Positions 12,257-24,500 of a DNA stretch of 64,000 bases are shown piece after piece. Every line of letters starts with the position of its first letter. The first letter of the stretch is position 1. A program made the translations under genes and the position numbers. The stretch is taken from contig NC_071343.1 of the NCBI RefSeq assembly GCF_027744825.2, positions 13,560,866 through 13,624,865 of the forward strand, read 5' to 3'. This DNA is from Synchiropus splendidus. Its lineage: Eukaryota; Chordata; Actinopteri; Syngnathiformes; Callionymidae. Under the pieces are notes generated by a model. That model was not told where the DNA came from and did no database searches. It saw nothing but the letters and a program-made list of their open reading frames with translations.

Positions 12257-15120
12257 AGGGACATTGAACATTAATGGACCTTAACAATACAAAGGAAACA
12301 GAAAAGGCAAAGTGATGACCATGTCTCCTCTGAATATTTTATTCAGAAATTTGCGAGTTTCCTTCTCCGGCAATGAACCTCCACTAGTCTAGACTGCTGG
12401 ATCAACAGTGTTAACAGTGTTAGCCACTGTAGTGTCTCCTTCCATTTGGTTTTCCCTTCTTCATTACTTCCTCTCTTTTAAGACAGTCTTCAAATGTTTT
12501 AGTACTTTGTTCATTACTTGTTTATATTCGCGTTCCCCAAGCGATGGCGCAGACTAGGGTGCAAACTTGAACTGAAAGATGGGCAACTAGACACATTTAA
12601 CTTTTTTGTCACGTCTGTTTCTACTGGAGGGTTAAATCTGTTGCTTCTTCACCACGTTTAGAATCGCTCACATCACAACATCAGCAGCGCAATTTCAAAC
12701 AATTCAGGAGCCTGTGAGTGTGATTGATATGTCACAATATTACAGGCCCAACCAGCACAATCATTAGCTCAACTCACAAAAATAAAATAACACAAAAAAC
12801 AAACCAACAGAATAGTCTCCTTAGCAAAAGCTGCTGCTTGAGGTAGATAAAAAGAAACCACTCACATTAAACATTGATGTTGATGGCACACAACAGACAA
12901 GCGTCAGAATCCATCTCTGCCTGCCCTCATTAAGGACTAAAAATAGCGCATTAACACACAAGAATTACCACAGAGAGTCACAAACTTCACATGAATCTAT
13001 TACATTGTTAATGCAATTAAATATGAATATGCAAAAGAGATGAATTGTCCTCATGCGACAGGACTTATTAAAGAGTTTACAGAAAATATCTGGAAGCACT
13101 TTGTTAGAGGGGCTTATTAAACTGAGAAGATGACTGAGGGAAATGAGACTCGTGCTTTTATTGTATTTCCTGGGAGGAAAAGAGGGAAATCTACTTTAGT
13201 AGCTGACAGACATGAAGCCTGGTGACTGCCAGAGCATCACAATGAGATCAGAGAGTATATTGTGTCCACCTCATGTGCAAATATAAGCAAGTTAACTCAC
13301 CAAATGTAATGCGCTTAGTATAGACTATAACTTCAATTGATATTTTCTAAAATACCACATAAAGGAAATAATTCTGCTAGATTTAAATGAAGGTTGTTAA
13401 GTTTGAATATGGTTTAATGTACTGGAAACTACACATGTTGGATCCGGTCCCAAAGATAATAACAACATTCTGTCTTTGCTTTCACACTAAACACTAAAAT
13501 CAACAGGTTTCAATAACATTTCCGTGATGAATTTTACTGGACTACATGACACTTCTCTCTCAACGCAAGATGTAAAGCTCTTGTGTCGACGCATGATTCA
13601 AGTTTTATGTCCTCATATTTTATTCCAAATACACTTGTTTTATTACTTTGGTAGAATTCACATGCTCTCTCTTCAGAGTTTTACATTTTGAATCTAAATT
13701 TTAAACTTTTTTTGTCAAAAAATATGACGACATTGTCCGTGATCCTTCGCCATCAGTAGGTCGGACTGTGAAGGATGTACAATGAACTCTGCTTCAGTGT
13801 TCTCCTTTGTCAAACTCCGACACAGCACTGGCCACCCCCCCGATTGGAGACACCCATATGTTGGGGAAAATCCTGGGAAGAACTCAGTAATGACACCTCT
13901 TTTTTGTATTGTGTTATTTCTTTTTTATTCTTATTTTTTGGTACTAAATAAATAAATAATTTTTTTTAACTTGTCACATCATATCTTTCACATGTTTTTT
14001 TAAGTTCACTTTTTTTTAAAAATGTGCACTTGTATCAGAACTTGTATCATGTACCATCAAAAACAATCACACATTGTGACAACAGACATGAGTTGGTCAT
14101 TCTAAAATGCTGGTGGGCGTGAATGTGTGTGTGAGAGGTTGTGTCGTGGACTACATCAGGGACAGTGACGTATCACTTAATGGTACAGTCTGACAGACCT
14201 TTGTCTCCATGGTGAAGGAGTACCAGTCATAGAAATCCAAAAGACCACCCACGATCCACTGGCAAACCTCGCACTCCTGAATTTGACACCAAACTGACTC
14301 ATACAGTTTCTGAAAATACAGCACATCCCACATCTGCTCTCGTGCGTTACACTGCACTTCGACTCAGACGGTGTCGCTTTAAAGAGATGAGGAGGAACAG
14401 TGGGGGCTGTTCACCAGAATCAAAAACTTTCGGTTCCTCAAACAGCCGTTTAAGCTCGCGCATTAACGCGCATCAGATCGAGAGCAGGATTAAATAATTA
14501 TCATTATAGTCTGTAATTAAACAATAATGAATCAAGATGAAGGGGAACATGTGCCAGTGTGTGCTGTGTTTTCTCAGAGTCTCTGATCCACTGCCTCGCT
14601 GACTGTATCTGGCAGTGTGGTGACTCATTGTCATGCACCCCAGCGGTGGTCTGCTCACTGATGTGATCCAGCATCTGCTCACTGAAGGACCACCACGTTT
14701 AGAGAGAGAAAAAAAACAAGCAGTACATGGCCCTTTTCGTCTGAACACAAGCTGATCATTAAATATAAAACTCTGAGTGTGAGCCACATCCAATGTTCCT
14801 TCTCCAGTTGGGCTAGTTTTTCTTTTCTATCTGTGTTTCAGCTCCCTCATCACTGACTATAGGGCAGAGATTCATCTTAAATCATGAAGGACAAGTTTTT
14901 GCTGGAAAAAAAATTGCCATAAAACCTCCTCAATATTTGATTTGACAGTATTTTCTATACGCACCTGCTTGAAAAAAACACACCAACTCACTGAATGTTT
15001 TCAGGATTGGCCAGTTTCAAGGTTACTTTTAAATATTTATCTCAGAATTAGACGCAGATTTATTGCCATGGTCAGTGGGGATCCCACCAACTAGGAAAGT
15101 GCTTTGGAAAACGGGCTGTC

Positions 15121-15165
15121 TAAAATAAAATAAAATAAAATAAAATAAAATAAAATAAAATAAAA
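15121..15165. repeat. (TAAAA)9 microsatellite
   Basis: Nine uninterrupted copies of the pentanucleotide TAAAA. Confidence 0.95.
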
Positions 15166-16145
15166 CAGCACATTTGATGTCAGAAACACTTCACTTTATT
15201 GTCTACAACTAAAAACTACTTCATAATTGTTCAGTTAATATTTCATGAATAAAATGACATTGTGCATGTGTTCCCCTGTATTTGCGCACACGTAAGCTCA
15301 CCCCTTTTGTATTCAGACAGTTCCAGCCAGTAGTAGATATCCACCCCCCACCCCTCATTCCTCAGGCGTGACCAGCCGACCTCGCTTTTTCTACTGACCT
15401 CTTGCCCTCTCCCTCTTCACCTGAAGCTTCCACCTTCTCATCACCTACCATGACGTGGTATCTCCGCATGGCCAAAATTCTAAACCTCTTCTTCCACAAA
15501 TCCCTCACAGTCAAACACTTGTGGTTGAAATGAAGTTCATGTGGGAAACTAAGTCACAAACACCCAAGGGAGCACAAAAAATCCTTGGGTGATCACACAC
15601 ACAGAGAGAAAATCGTTCTATTGCAGCTTAAACACAGCCGCAAACTTTCAAACACTCAGCAGTTAGGTGTTGTTGCTGGAGGCTTGGCTACAGATGGCTT
15701 TTGCTCTGTTTTTGAGTTGATTGCAGCAACAAAACACAGTATTTAATAGGACATTATTTTAAAAGTTATAGATCACCGTCGCTATATTTGACACTCTATC
15801 ACATCAATACAGGTTTGCAAGTTGTCTAGAGTGTAAATATGCAATGCAGTTGCTTTATTTTCTGATCTACTTCCTCTCCCATCCTGACGTCGACATGTAC
15901 TACAGGTCAAGATGAAAAAGTTGATGCAATTGAATTGAAACTGGTCATAAAATCCTGGCTCCAGACAGTGATCCGGATCTCAAAAATGAACCTTGTCCCT
16001 GTTCACACATTTGTCCCTTTTCCCGATATTTTCCTGAAAACTTCACTCAATTCCATACATAACATTTCAAGTTATGGTGAAGGACGTTTGGCGTAACCTT
16101 TTGAAGCTGCTACACCCACGAACTGGCCAAGGACAGATGAATGGA

Positions 16146-16214
16146 CAAACCAACATAACCGCATTGGTGGTTATGTTGGTTTGTCATAACCACCAATGCG
16201 GTTATGTTGGTTTG
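16146..16214. repeat. Perfect 30 bp inverted repeat
   Basis: The left arm 16146-16175 and the right arm 16185-16214 are exact reverse complements with a 9 nt spacer. Each arm is flanked by a nested copy of the motif caaaccaacataacc or its complement, so alternative hairpins are possible. The DNA could extrude a cruciform or, if transcribed, form a hairpin RNA. Confidence 0.9.
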
Positions 16215-16220
16215 CGCTCA

Positions 16221-16251
16221 GTTAGAAGAACAGTAAGCCAGTTCTTCTAAC
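16221..16251. repeat. Perfect 11 bp inverted repeat next to the 30 bp one
   Basis: The arms gttagaagaac (16221-16231) and gttcttctaac (16241-16251) are exact reverse complements separated by 9 nt. The structure starts 7 bp after the larger inverted repeat ends. Two short-loop hairpins in tandem are typical of template-switch replication errors or of MITE ends. Confidence 0.8.
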
Positions 16252-17313
16252 TCTTCCACAACTTCCAGCATTTTTTTCAGTTCAAATAGGAAAGAAATCT
16301 ACCAAAGTAATATGTAAAATTCGTCAGAATAATTACCTGCCTATACACAGCTATGATATATTAATCATTTGCGCTGACTTACATAAAGGTGAAGGTCAGA
16401 CAAAAAAGAAAAGAAAATGAAAAGAAAAAGAAAAAAACTATGGTTACACTTTAGATGAGTAAACACATCTTAACTAATAATAAGAGAATTATTTGCTAAT
16501 TATTTAGCTACACATATGAATATGTAGCGTATTTATGGTAATATATGTTCCTTAATTTAGGCATAGTCAAAACTACATATTCGTCATTTAAACTTTGCCT
16601 AGCAGCATGAAACATAATTTTACTCTGCTACAGCACTGAGCGTTTGTCTGCTGATTCATCGAAATAATGAAGTGACTCCCAGACACTACTCTAGGACTCT
16701 ATTGCACCAATTCATCACGCTGTTGTTTTGAAAGCGCCTGTCAAGATCCTGCAATTTGCATTTGGAGCAAGTCAGATGAGACAGAATTGAGAGCCAGATC
16801 CGACTTCAGTGAAGTGACCTTTGATAAAAAGCCTTGAAAGGTTGCCGGACACGATGAGTAGCAGCTCTCTTCAAAATACAAATATGAACCTCTCAATCCG
16901 GAACGTCAGTGAGACGGTCGATTTGTAAAGGACTGAAGCTTCAGATGTCCTCTGGAGCAGAGAATCGATTGGTCATGAGAGACCCAAACACACTTTCAGG
17001 TACAGTTGTGCTAGAAAGACCTCCAGCCAGCCCAGCTGGGAACAAAAAGCTCTTTCAGCTCGGTGGGGCGCCACCTCGCTCGCAGAACATGGTGTTTGCC
17101 TGTCTGCTGCGGCATGTTTGTTTGCATCCTCACATGGTTCATTTAGACAACAAGGGAACGTGTGCAGAGATTAGCTGTTGCCGAAAGAAGCTGATATTCA
17201 AGGATATTGGATTGGATATTCAAGGGAAATTATTCATTTATTTATTGAAATATCTGAGTGATATTTACTCTTTTTAACGCAAATGATTTGAAATAAAACG
17301 TAAAATTAAAGGT

Positions 17314-17940
17314 GTGGGGCCTAAAATTCTTCCATGCTCCTGTCGATTGGCCTTGATAATATTAATTTTAAAACCAGGAAAACCGGCTACTGAATGTTCT
17401 TCTTTCAGACCGATAAGTCTGATGGGATGTGACACTAAAATATTGTGTAAATTGCTTGCAAAGAGGTTAGAACGTTATGTCCCATTCTTGGTACATCATG
17501 ATCAAAATGGTTTTGTGTTGAAACGACAAGGGTGTCAAATATAGTCCACGAAAAATGTGACGCAAAAGATACAGCTGTGCAATCTTTGGACGCAAAACAG
17601 GCGCTTGACAGAATAGAGTGGCCATATTTATTCAATGTTCTGCCAAGGTGTGGATTTGCGAATAATTTTCTTCAATGGGTTACAATTTTTTAACTATCCA
17701 ATGGCCAGTGTTCTAACAAACAACTTTGTTTCAAAGCCCATAACTTTAGAGCGATCAACTCGCCAGGGATGCTTCCTACCATCCTATGTTGTTTATACTT
17801 GCCATAGAACCATTAGCAATGGCCATTAGAACACAAACCAGCATTACAGGCATTAAACTAGAGCGTCTGGAACATAAAATATTGTTGTACGCAGATGATG
17901 TGATTCTTTTCTTAACAATCAAGTTTGATGAATTATATTA
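17314..17940 (+). pseudogene. Decayed L1-type LINE reverse transcriptase fragment
   Basis: Pieces of a LINE reverse transcriptase are readable in several frames: ILKPGKP and FRPISLMGCDTKILCKLLAK at about 17360-17460, DQNGFV near 17500, the AFD-box-like region DAKQALDRIEWPYLF near 17590-17635, NYPMASVLTN near 17690, and the catalytic YADD at 17888-17899 followed by VILFL. Frameshifts and stops separate these blocks and neither the endonuclease nor the 3' end is seen, so this is a dead, truncated copy. The order of motifs and the wording are those of the vertebrate L1 clade. The element would have copied its own RNA into DNA at a nicked target. Confidence 0.85.
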
Positions 17941-20900
17941 AAGGTGTTGTCTTAGCAGTCAAACACCGACAAGACTCCACAATCAAATCTCTGGAGACTA
18001 GTGCATGAAGTCAAGAGCCTATATAGTACTGACCCATGCTCCTGACTTTGACTTTAAAATGGAATTCTCAGGCAATAAATCCTATCCTATGAACTGTAAA
18101 CAACTCAATGCAAACGTAATGAGGGTCAATAAAGTTTTACCCTTCAATTCACTTTATGAACAACCTTTGATCAGAGCAAATAACAAAGGGACGGCGCAAC
18201 CAAAACCTATTAATGTCGGCTCCAAACATACATTTGACTGACAGGTATGATGTCATCACGTGAGACTTCATGTCTACACTCACTACCGTCCTTCACCCAG
18301 GGTGTAAAGTTGCAGCAATGTTATCAGCCGATCACTTCACAAACCATTAGGGTTGGATCATTTTTTCCAAGTAAAGTGGACCTGTACGCTGAGAGGGAAC
18401 ATTGAACAAGGCCAAACAGAATGTAAAGGCTTCGTCAAGGGATAAACATGACATACAAATGATTAAAAAACAAAACAGGCACCAACATTCATGGCAACAG
18501 GAATATATTTAGCTGCTGCTCGTCCGGTGACATCGTCATTCCTGACACCTAATCTCGGCACCAAAAGACACGGTGGAGATTTAAAAGGAAGCTAAAAATA
18601 GCTGTCTCAAGTGACAAAAGAATCATTACTCAAAGAAGTGTGACCCACATTATGGTTTATGCATCTTAAATCTGAGCACCCTAGTCTGGATTAAGTGTGC
18701 TGGATTAGTGGGAAGACATGTACGATCAATGGTCAATAATCTGAAGATGTCGGGCTCTCCGTTTTGTCTCACCTTCAAAAAGCTTCAAACACACCAATGA
18801 GTTGTCGGCACTCCAAGGCTGCACAGCTTAACCTCTAGTAGAGGTCGGTCTATATCATCCGCCACACATCATCATTGTGTCGGAGTCTACTTTGTTTGTC
18901 ATGTTCAGATTGAGCGCGCCGACCCAGCAGGACCGGGAGTCTCCGGGTCTCCAGTGAGTTCTGCATTTTTCATCAGCCAGTCTTTCAAAACTCAGCGGAA
19001 AGTAGAGCTGGCAGTCAAAATCATCTTAGCATCTATGTGTGCGAAGACGTCATCCCTGCAGTCAGAACACTTCCCCTTCGTCCTTCCTCAGGAGGAAAAC
19101 TTCCCTTTTTCTGGTTCAAACTCCCTTTCATCAAAGTCTCACTTCAATACTCTTAGCTCAGCAAAAGTGGGGTTTCCACACGCATGGGCAAGAATCCTCT
19201 AGATTGGCTGGACATCATTAGCCTCAGGACGCAGACCTTCAAAGGTAAAGATTCTGGACCGGCCACCCAATCAGTATTTGGAACTTTGTGAGCTGGATTT
19301 TGATCGAATAGCTTCTGTCTTTTTTCCACACTTGGCATTTTATATATATACCTTGGGAGGTGTCGCCCATCTGGACCTAATACAATGTTGTCTTGCGGCT
19401 CAAGAGAAAGCGTTGCTCACAATCTTTTGTGTTACAGTATCTTTTTCAAAAAACCTACATACTGAATGAGACAACAAAAAGGGCAATGGCAGATCTATAT
19501 AACCATATATGCATGAATACAAGGACAATAGAAATGAATAATAATAAACAACCGGCATATATCTTAGACTCTCAAAATATTTGTGTCGAATCTCGCTCAT
19601 TAAACACACAAGAATTAGCTTGTAGACAATCTCAACCACAAACAAAGACAGCTGAACATTCAGCATCTGCAGCAGGATGAGATGAATCAAACAATGGAAC
19701 CAACTTGTACATGCAAATGAGCAAACCTCCACTGTAGCTTTTCAGCCATTTACAGGGGCCCCGCTGAGGAGCGGCGAGGTTTTGCATTGGTCCATCACTT
19801 CCCAGCGTGCCCACTGGGTGATATATGCTTTGTGAAATTGTTTACTAAACAGAACTGCTCATTATACAAAATGTATCACGCTTAATTAATCTCCGCTGCG
19901 GCAAATATGTCTCTCGCATATTAAATCAGAAGTCACAGTCTCATCAGAAAAGAAAATGTTGCATGGATTCTGGGACGACGATCACTCTGCTGCAATATAG
20001 TGACTCACCACTTGAACATTTATTCCCTTTCTAGCAGATGTCATTAGTTTCACCTGACGTTCTGTGAATATTGTGAAAGGAGACGTTCCTTTAACGTTGG
20101 TTTGTCAGCACCACCCTGCCACCCAGTGGCGAACTGGACTTACTACAGCCTCATAAATGTTCACACAAACACTGCGGTTTATTTCAGTTGATTCAGCTAT
20201 AAGTATAAATATAACGTTAATTACCTCCTCACTGGGCGTGGAGGAAAAAGTACTCTGTGATACCGATCACATCCCTCTCGTTTCATTATTTATGTTAGCA
20301 ACCGCTGTGTGCAACATGAGCTGGACCAAGTCCACTCTGGAAGCGCTTTAACTACTAAGCACCCTCATCTGGCCCTAAAATACAGCCACAAAACATTGTC
20401 CTTTCAGCGATGGACTTTTTATCATTCATCAAGAAAGGGCCTTAAAATAATTACGTATTGTAAACTACATTTTATCAATTTTTTATATGACAAAATGATC
20501 GGATGGAAAACAACCAAACATCCTACTACGAGGAAATACAAGTTTTGTGTTTTCTGGTTTAAAAACAACTGTGGATACAGTGTTTTGACCTCCCTGCATG
20601 GATCAATGCCAATGTTTCTTTCCACAAACATCCGTATCAGTGTCCTTTGTCATGAACAGGAAGGAAAGTTAGAGAACTCACACTTTTTCAAGATGATGGT
20701 CCACCTTTGCTGATTTGATCCAGATCCGCCTCCTTGGCTCTTCGACTGGCGCATTTGTGCAGCTGCTACTTTCTCTGTTCATCTCTCGGTTAACTTGCCA
20801 TAGCAACACTGAGCAGAAGAGAGAGAGAGAAAAAAACCCCAAACATTTCAGTTAATTTATCCCTACAAAACAAGTCCAGACAAAAGTTGAACAGGAACAT

Positions 20901-21230
20901 ATTACCTTGTCTTTCAAACGCTTCCTACAAAGCTGTGGATGTTTTAAAAGTGGACCAGCAACACTGGATACGTGGCCGAGTAAATATGCATAATTCAGAT
21001 GGTACCAATGCAGCGTGTCATGTGTAGCCAGGTCTCTGAGGCAGGCATCAGGTTACATTGATGCAGAAGACGACGATCACTTTCCTTCTCTGTGAGAACC
21101 ATGAATACCATCCATCAACATGATCAAAGTAGAAACACATCAATATTGCAGAGAGAAGATTAGACAACAGGAGAATATATCTCTTGAATTACTTATTTCA
21201 GACTATTTGAACAAAATATGAAATTGAGTT
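17941..21230. other. Intergenic region, no gene recognised
   Basis: No ORF here resembles a known family. The first few hundred bases may still belong to the decayed LINE to the left. No strong repeat structure is visible. Confidence 0.45.
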
Positions 21231-21236
21231 TGCGCC

Positions 21237-21288
21237 CAAAAGGCCAAAAAAACAACAACCCAGAATTGTTGTTTTTTTTGGCCTTTTG
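21237..21288. repeat. Inverted repeat at the edge of the (TA)n tract
   Basis: The arms around 21237-21258 and 21266-21288 (core ggccaaaaaaacaacaa against ttgttgttttttttggcc) pair with one extra T in the right arm and a loop of about 7 nt. The (TA)n tract begins about 7 bp further on. Confidence 0.75.
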
Positions 21289-21292
21289 GCCA

Positions 21293-21588
<296 letters not shown>

Positions 21589-24500
21589 ACGATTCCTACT
21601 GTGTGTGCATTGTGAATAAATGTATATTCCACATAATTTAAGAATGTTTCAGAGTTTAACGTGCTACTGGGGATTCAGTGTTGTTTATCATGTGTTATAT
21701 GTGAATAAACTAACAAACATACCGCAGACAAACAAACATGCAGCCATAATAACAAGAACACATTAAACGTTTGAAAAGAATCTGCTCATCTATCCATCTA
21801 TTGCCTGCTGCTAAAGCTAGCTCGCTTCATGAAGCTAACAACAGAAGGACCCTAAATAAACCAGAAGCAGCATTTTACAAAGCACGTAAGCTCACTTACT
21901 TCTTCTTAACTTCGTGAGACATAACATTTCATGGATGGATAAGAAGAAATTCGAAGTGGCAGGTGGACGTGGTCACTCATGGAGCGACGTCATCGAAGCA
22001 GCGAGAGCGGCGGCGCCTCCTAGCGACCATTAGTGATACTTGCATAGAAAAACAAAGATGGAATTTTGTTACGATTCATGTGTGTTTCTGGGATTTTAAG
22101 TATGTAAGGTCTGGCATTGGCGACCTGTAAAACAAAACATCATGTCTCGTTTGAATCCAGGAACAGCTGAATGATGATATTCGACATTTTGTGCAGGGAT
22201 GGAATTCAAAGTCTGGTTATATAGGAAAGGCTCAGAACTGTCAGGAGCACAGATAATTTGGTTAGTTTTATTTTATTTATTTATTTTTTTCAGATGATAA
22301 TGCACATTGTGTGAAAGGGGAATATATGGGGACATATATGCATTAACCTGTTTTAAATGATGATAAATGAAACACAATGTACATGTCGACTCTGTCTGGT
22401 GCCATGACTTTAATGTCTTTAAATAAGAAAGTATATTTGTCCGTCTTTTACGTATAATGGGTGCCATTCCTTTCAATTAAATTTTAATCTTTCTCCCATT
22501 TTTGATTTGAAAGTGTGTGAACATTAGTCTCCATTAACCAATTCATTTTAATCCTACATTTTTAATGTGCACCGTGATGTCGAAATAATATCTTATGAAC
22601 ACTATTATTATTATTATTACTTATTTTATTTGTATAATAAGAACACAACCATAATTCAGAGCAAGGGACTTTTGGCAGAGTTGATATTTCAATGTTTTTA
22701 TTATTTCAACAGGATAGCTTATCATGTTGAAATAAATAGCTGTTGTGGTTTGTTTTTTAGCCACAGGATGGCGGTGTGTTTTGCTTTAACAAATCAGCAT
22801 AACTTGTGTTCTAAAAATATGCTTATAACTAAAAAAGGCAAACTATTACAAAATTGTAAAGGGCAAGACATAGGATTCCAGTGTTTGGTTTTTATTACCC
22901 AAGTGTTTTGGGGGTTCGTCATGATCAACACTGCTAATGTAAAAGAAAACAGACCGCACACTGAGAGACACACTGATCAAAGGCGCCTCTCTCGGTTCTT
23001 AGCCAGTGCACATGCTGGTACCGGTGGTTCTGTTTGAGCTGGGAGCATCTCTGCGGCTGAGTCCAGGTTTCCGGCGCCGTGATTGGCCAGTGAGAGTCAC
23101 GTGGCCAGCGAGCCTGTCAGTCTGCTGCACCATTGTTCCCTGAGCTGCCGGGAGGAGTGTGAGTGAAAATACACTCCTGCATGCGACAATTGTATCGGCC
23201 AGAAGTCACACATTTATTTTGAAACGTGAGCTCACAGTCCGGAGCCAGCAATAGATGGAGGCTGGATGCTGAAATGAATGGTGAGTGCGCTTTATTTCTC
23301 ATCTGATATCTGAATTATTCTATGAAAATATGACGTGATTGATGGAAATATTTCTTTTATTCACTCTTTCATGTAGTGTTGTGTCAGTCGTGTGTCTAAT
23401 GGGACACCCAATTTAATTCACTTACTCCTCTGGACTGGACATTAGACTCCTCTTATATTCCACAATTGTATTTTGGGGGTTTATTGTGCAACGCTGATTT
23501 ATATGGCTCTGGTTATGTATGCCTCTTGTGAGACATGTTGTCATCATATAGTTGGGACATACTCACATGACAACGATTCTGTGTGCTGCGGCTTTTAAGG
23601 TGCGAGGTAGTTGCCCCCTTGCATGGAGTCTGGTTTCCTCTAACAGCATGAGGAAGCAGAGTCTGTACCTCTGATCCCCCTGGGACCACCACCCCCACCG
23701 CCGGAGCACCTTTCTCTCAGTCACAGAAATCATGCTTCACACAGAGATGTCGAGAAACCTTTGTGGGTCAGCGGTGCCGCCCGGCCTGACTGTACATCTG
23801 CATACAATCCCTGATTTTACAGTATAATTCCAGGGATATTGCAGATATTCACAAAATCCATATTTCTGTTTCCCCCAGGTTAAAGGCTGGCAGCTGCTAC
23901 GTGATATCCAGTTTGTGAAAGGTAGGCACGCATTTGCTGTGTGATGGTTTTCCAGTTCGCCTTGAAACTGAATATTATTTGGATTCATTGAGTTGCAAAA
24001 GATATTCCGATAACGGGAAGTGATACGGAAGCCGACACTGACAGCTGCTCTACTCTCTCTGGGTCTGTTGTGATGAAAGACTAAATATTCTCTCTGTCAT
24101 CATGAGAAAACTCGTCTTTCTGTTGTCCTTTTAATCAAAGGCACTTTTAAAACGACTTCTATGAGAGTCTTTTATTTGTCTTTAACGGCTGAGTCACAGA
24201 TTAATGTGGCAGTGAAAGCTATCACAGTAATAAGTTTAGATCTGGACTGTTGGTGACTGGAGGTTCTTGCCACCCCAATTCAAGATGGCTTCCCCGAACG
24301 TAAACAGGAAGTAGACGTTTTGACTCAATGAAAAACATTGCGTGATATTGCGTCTCCTCTGCGGGTTTTCCAGTTGTAAACAGAGTGTCTATTTAGCAAT
24401 ATGTTTTTTACACGGAAACAAGCCATGCGGGAGACTAGCTTCCATCAATGTCCCTATCTTCTTTTCCGACATTGATAACTGCAACACGCTGAGCTCAGCT

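Larger units (their letters stand above)
10626..17300. other. Intergenic region with simple repeats and inverted repeats, no gene recognised
   Basis: AT-rich sequence. It holds the 121 bp tandem duplication near 12.0-12.25 kb, a (TAAAA)9 microsatellite at 15121-15165 and the perfect inverted repeats at 16146-16251. A short minus-strand open stretch at about 14154-14305 has a possible splice acceptor on its upstream side but matches no protein I know. Nothing else stands out. Confidence 0.5.
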
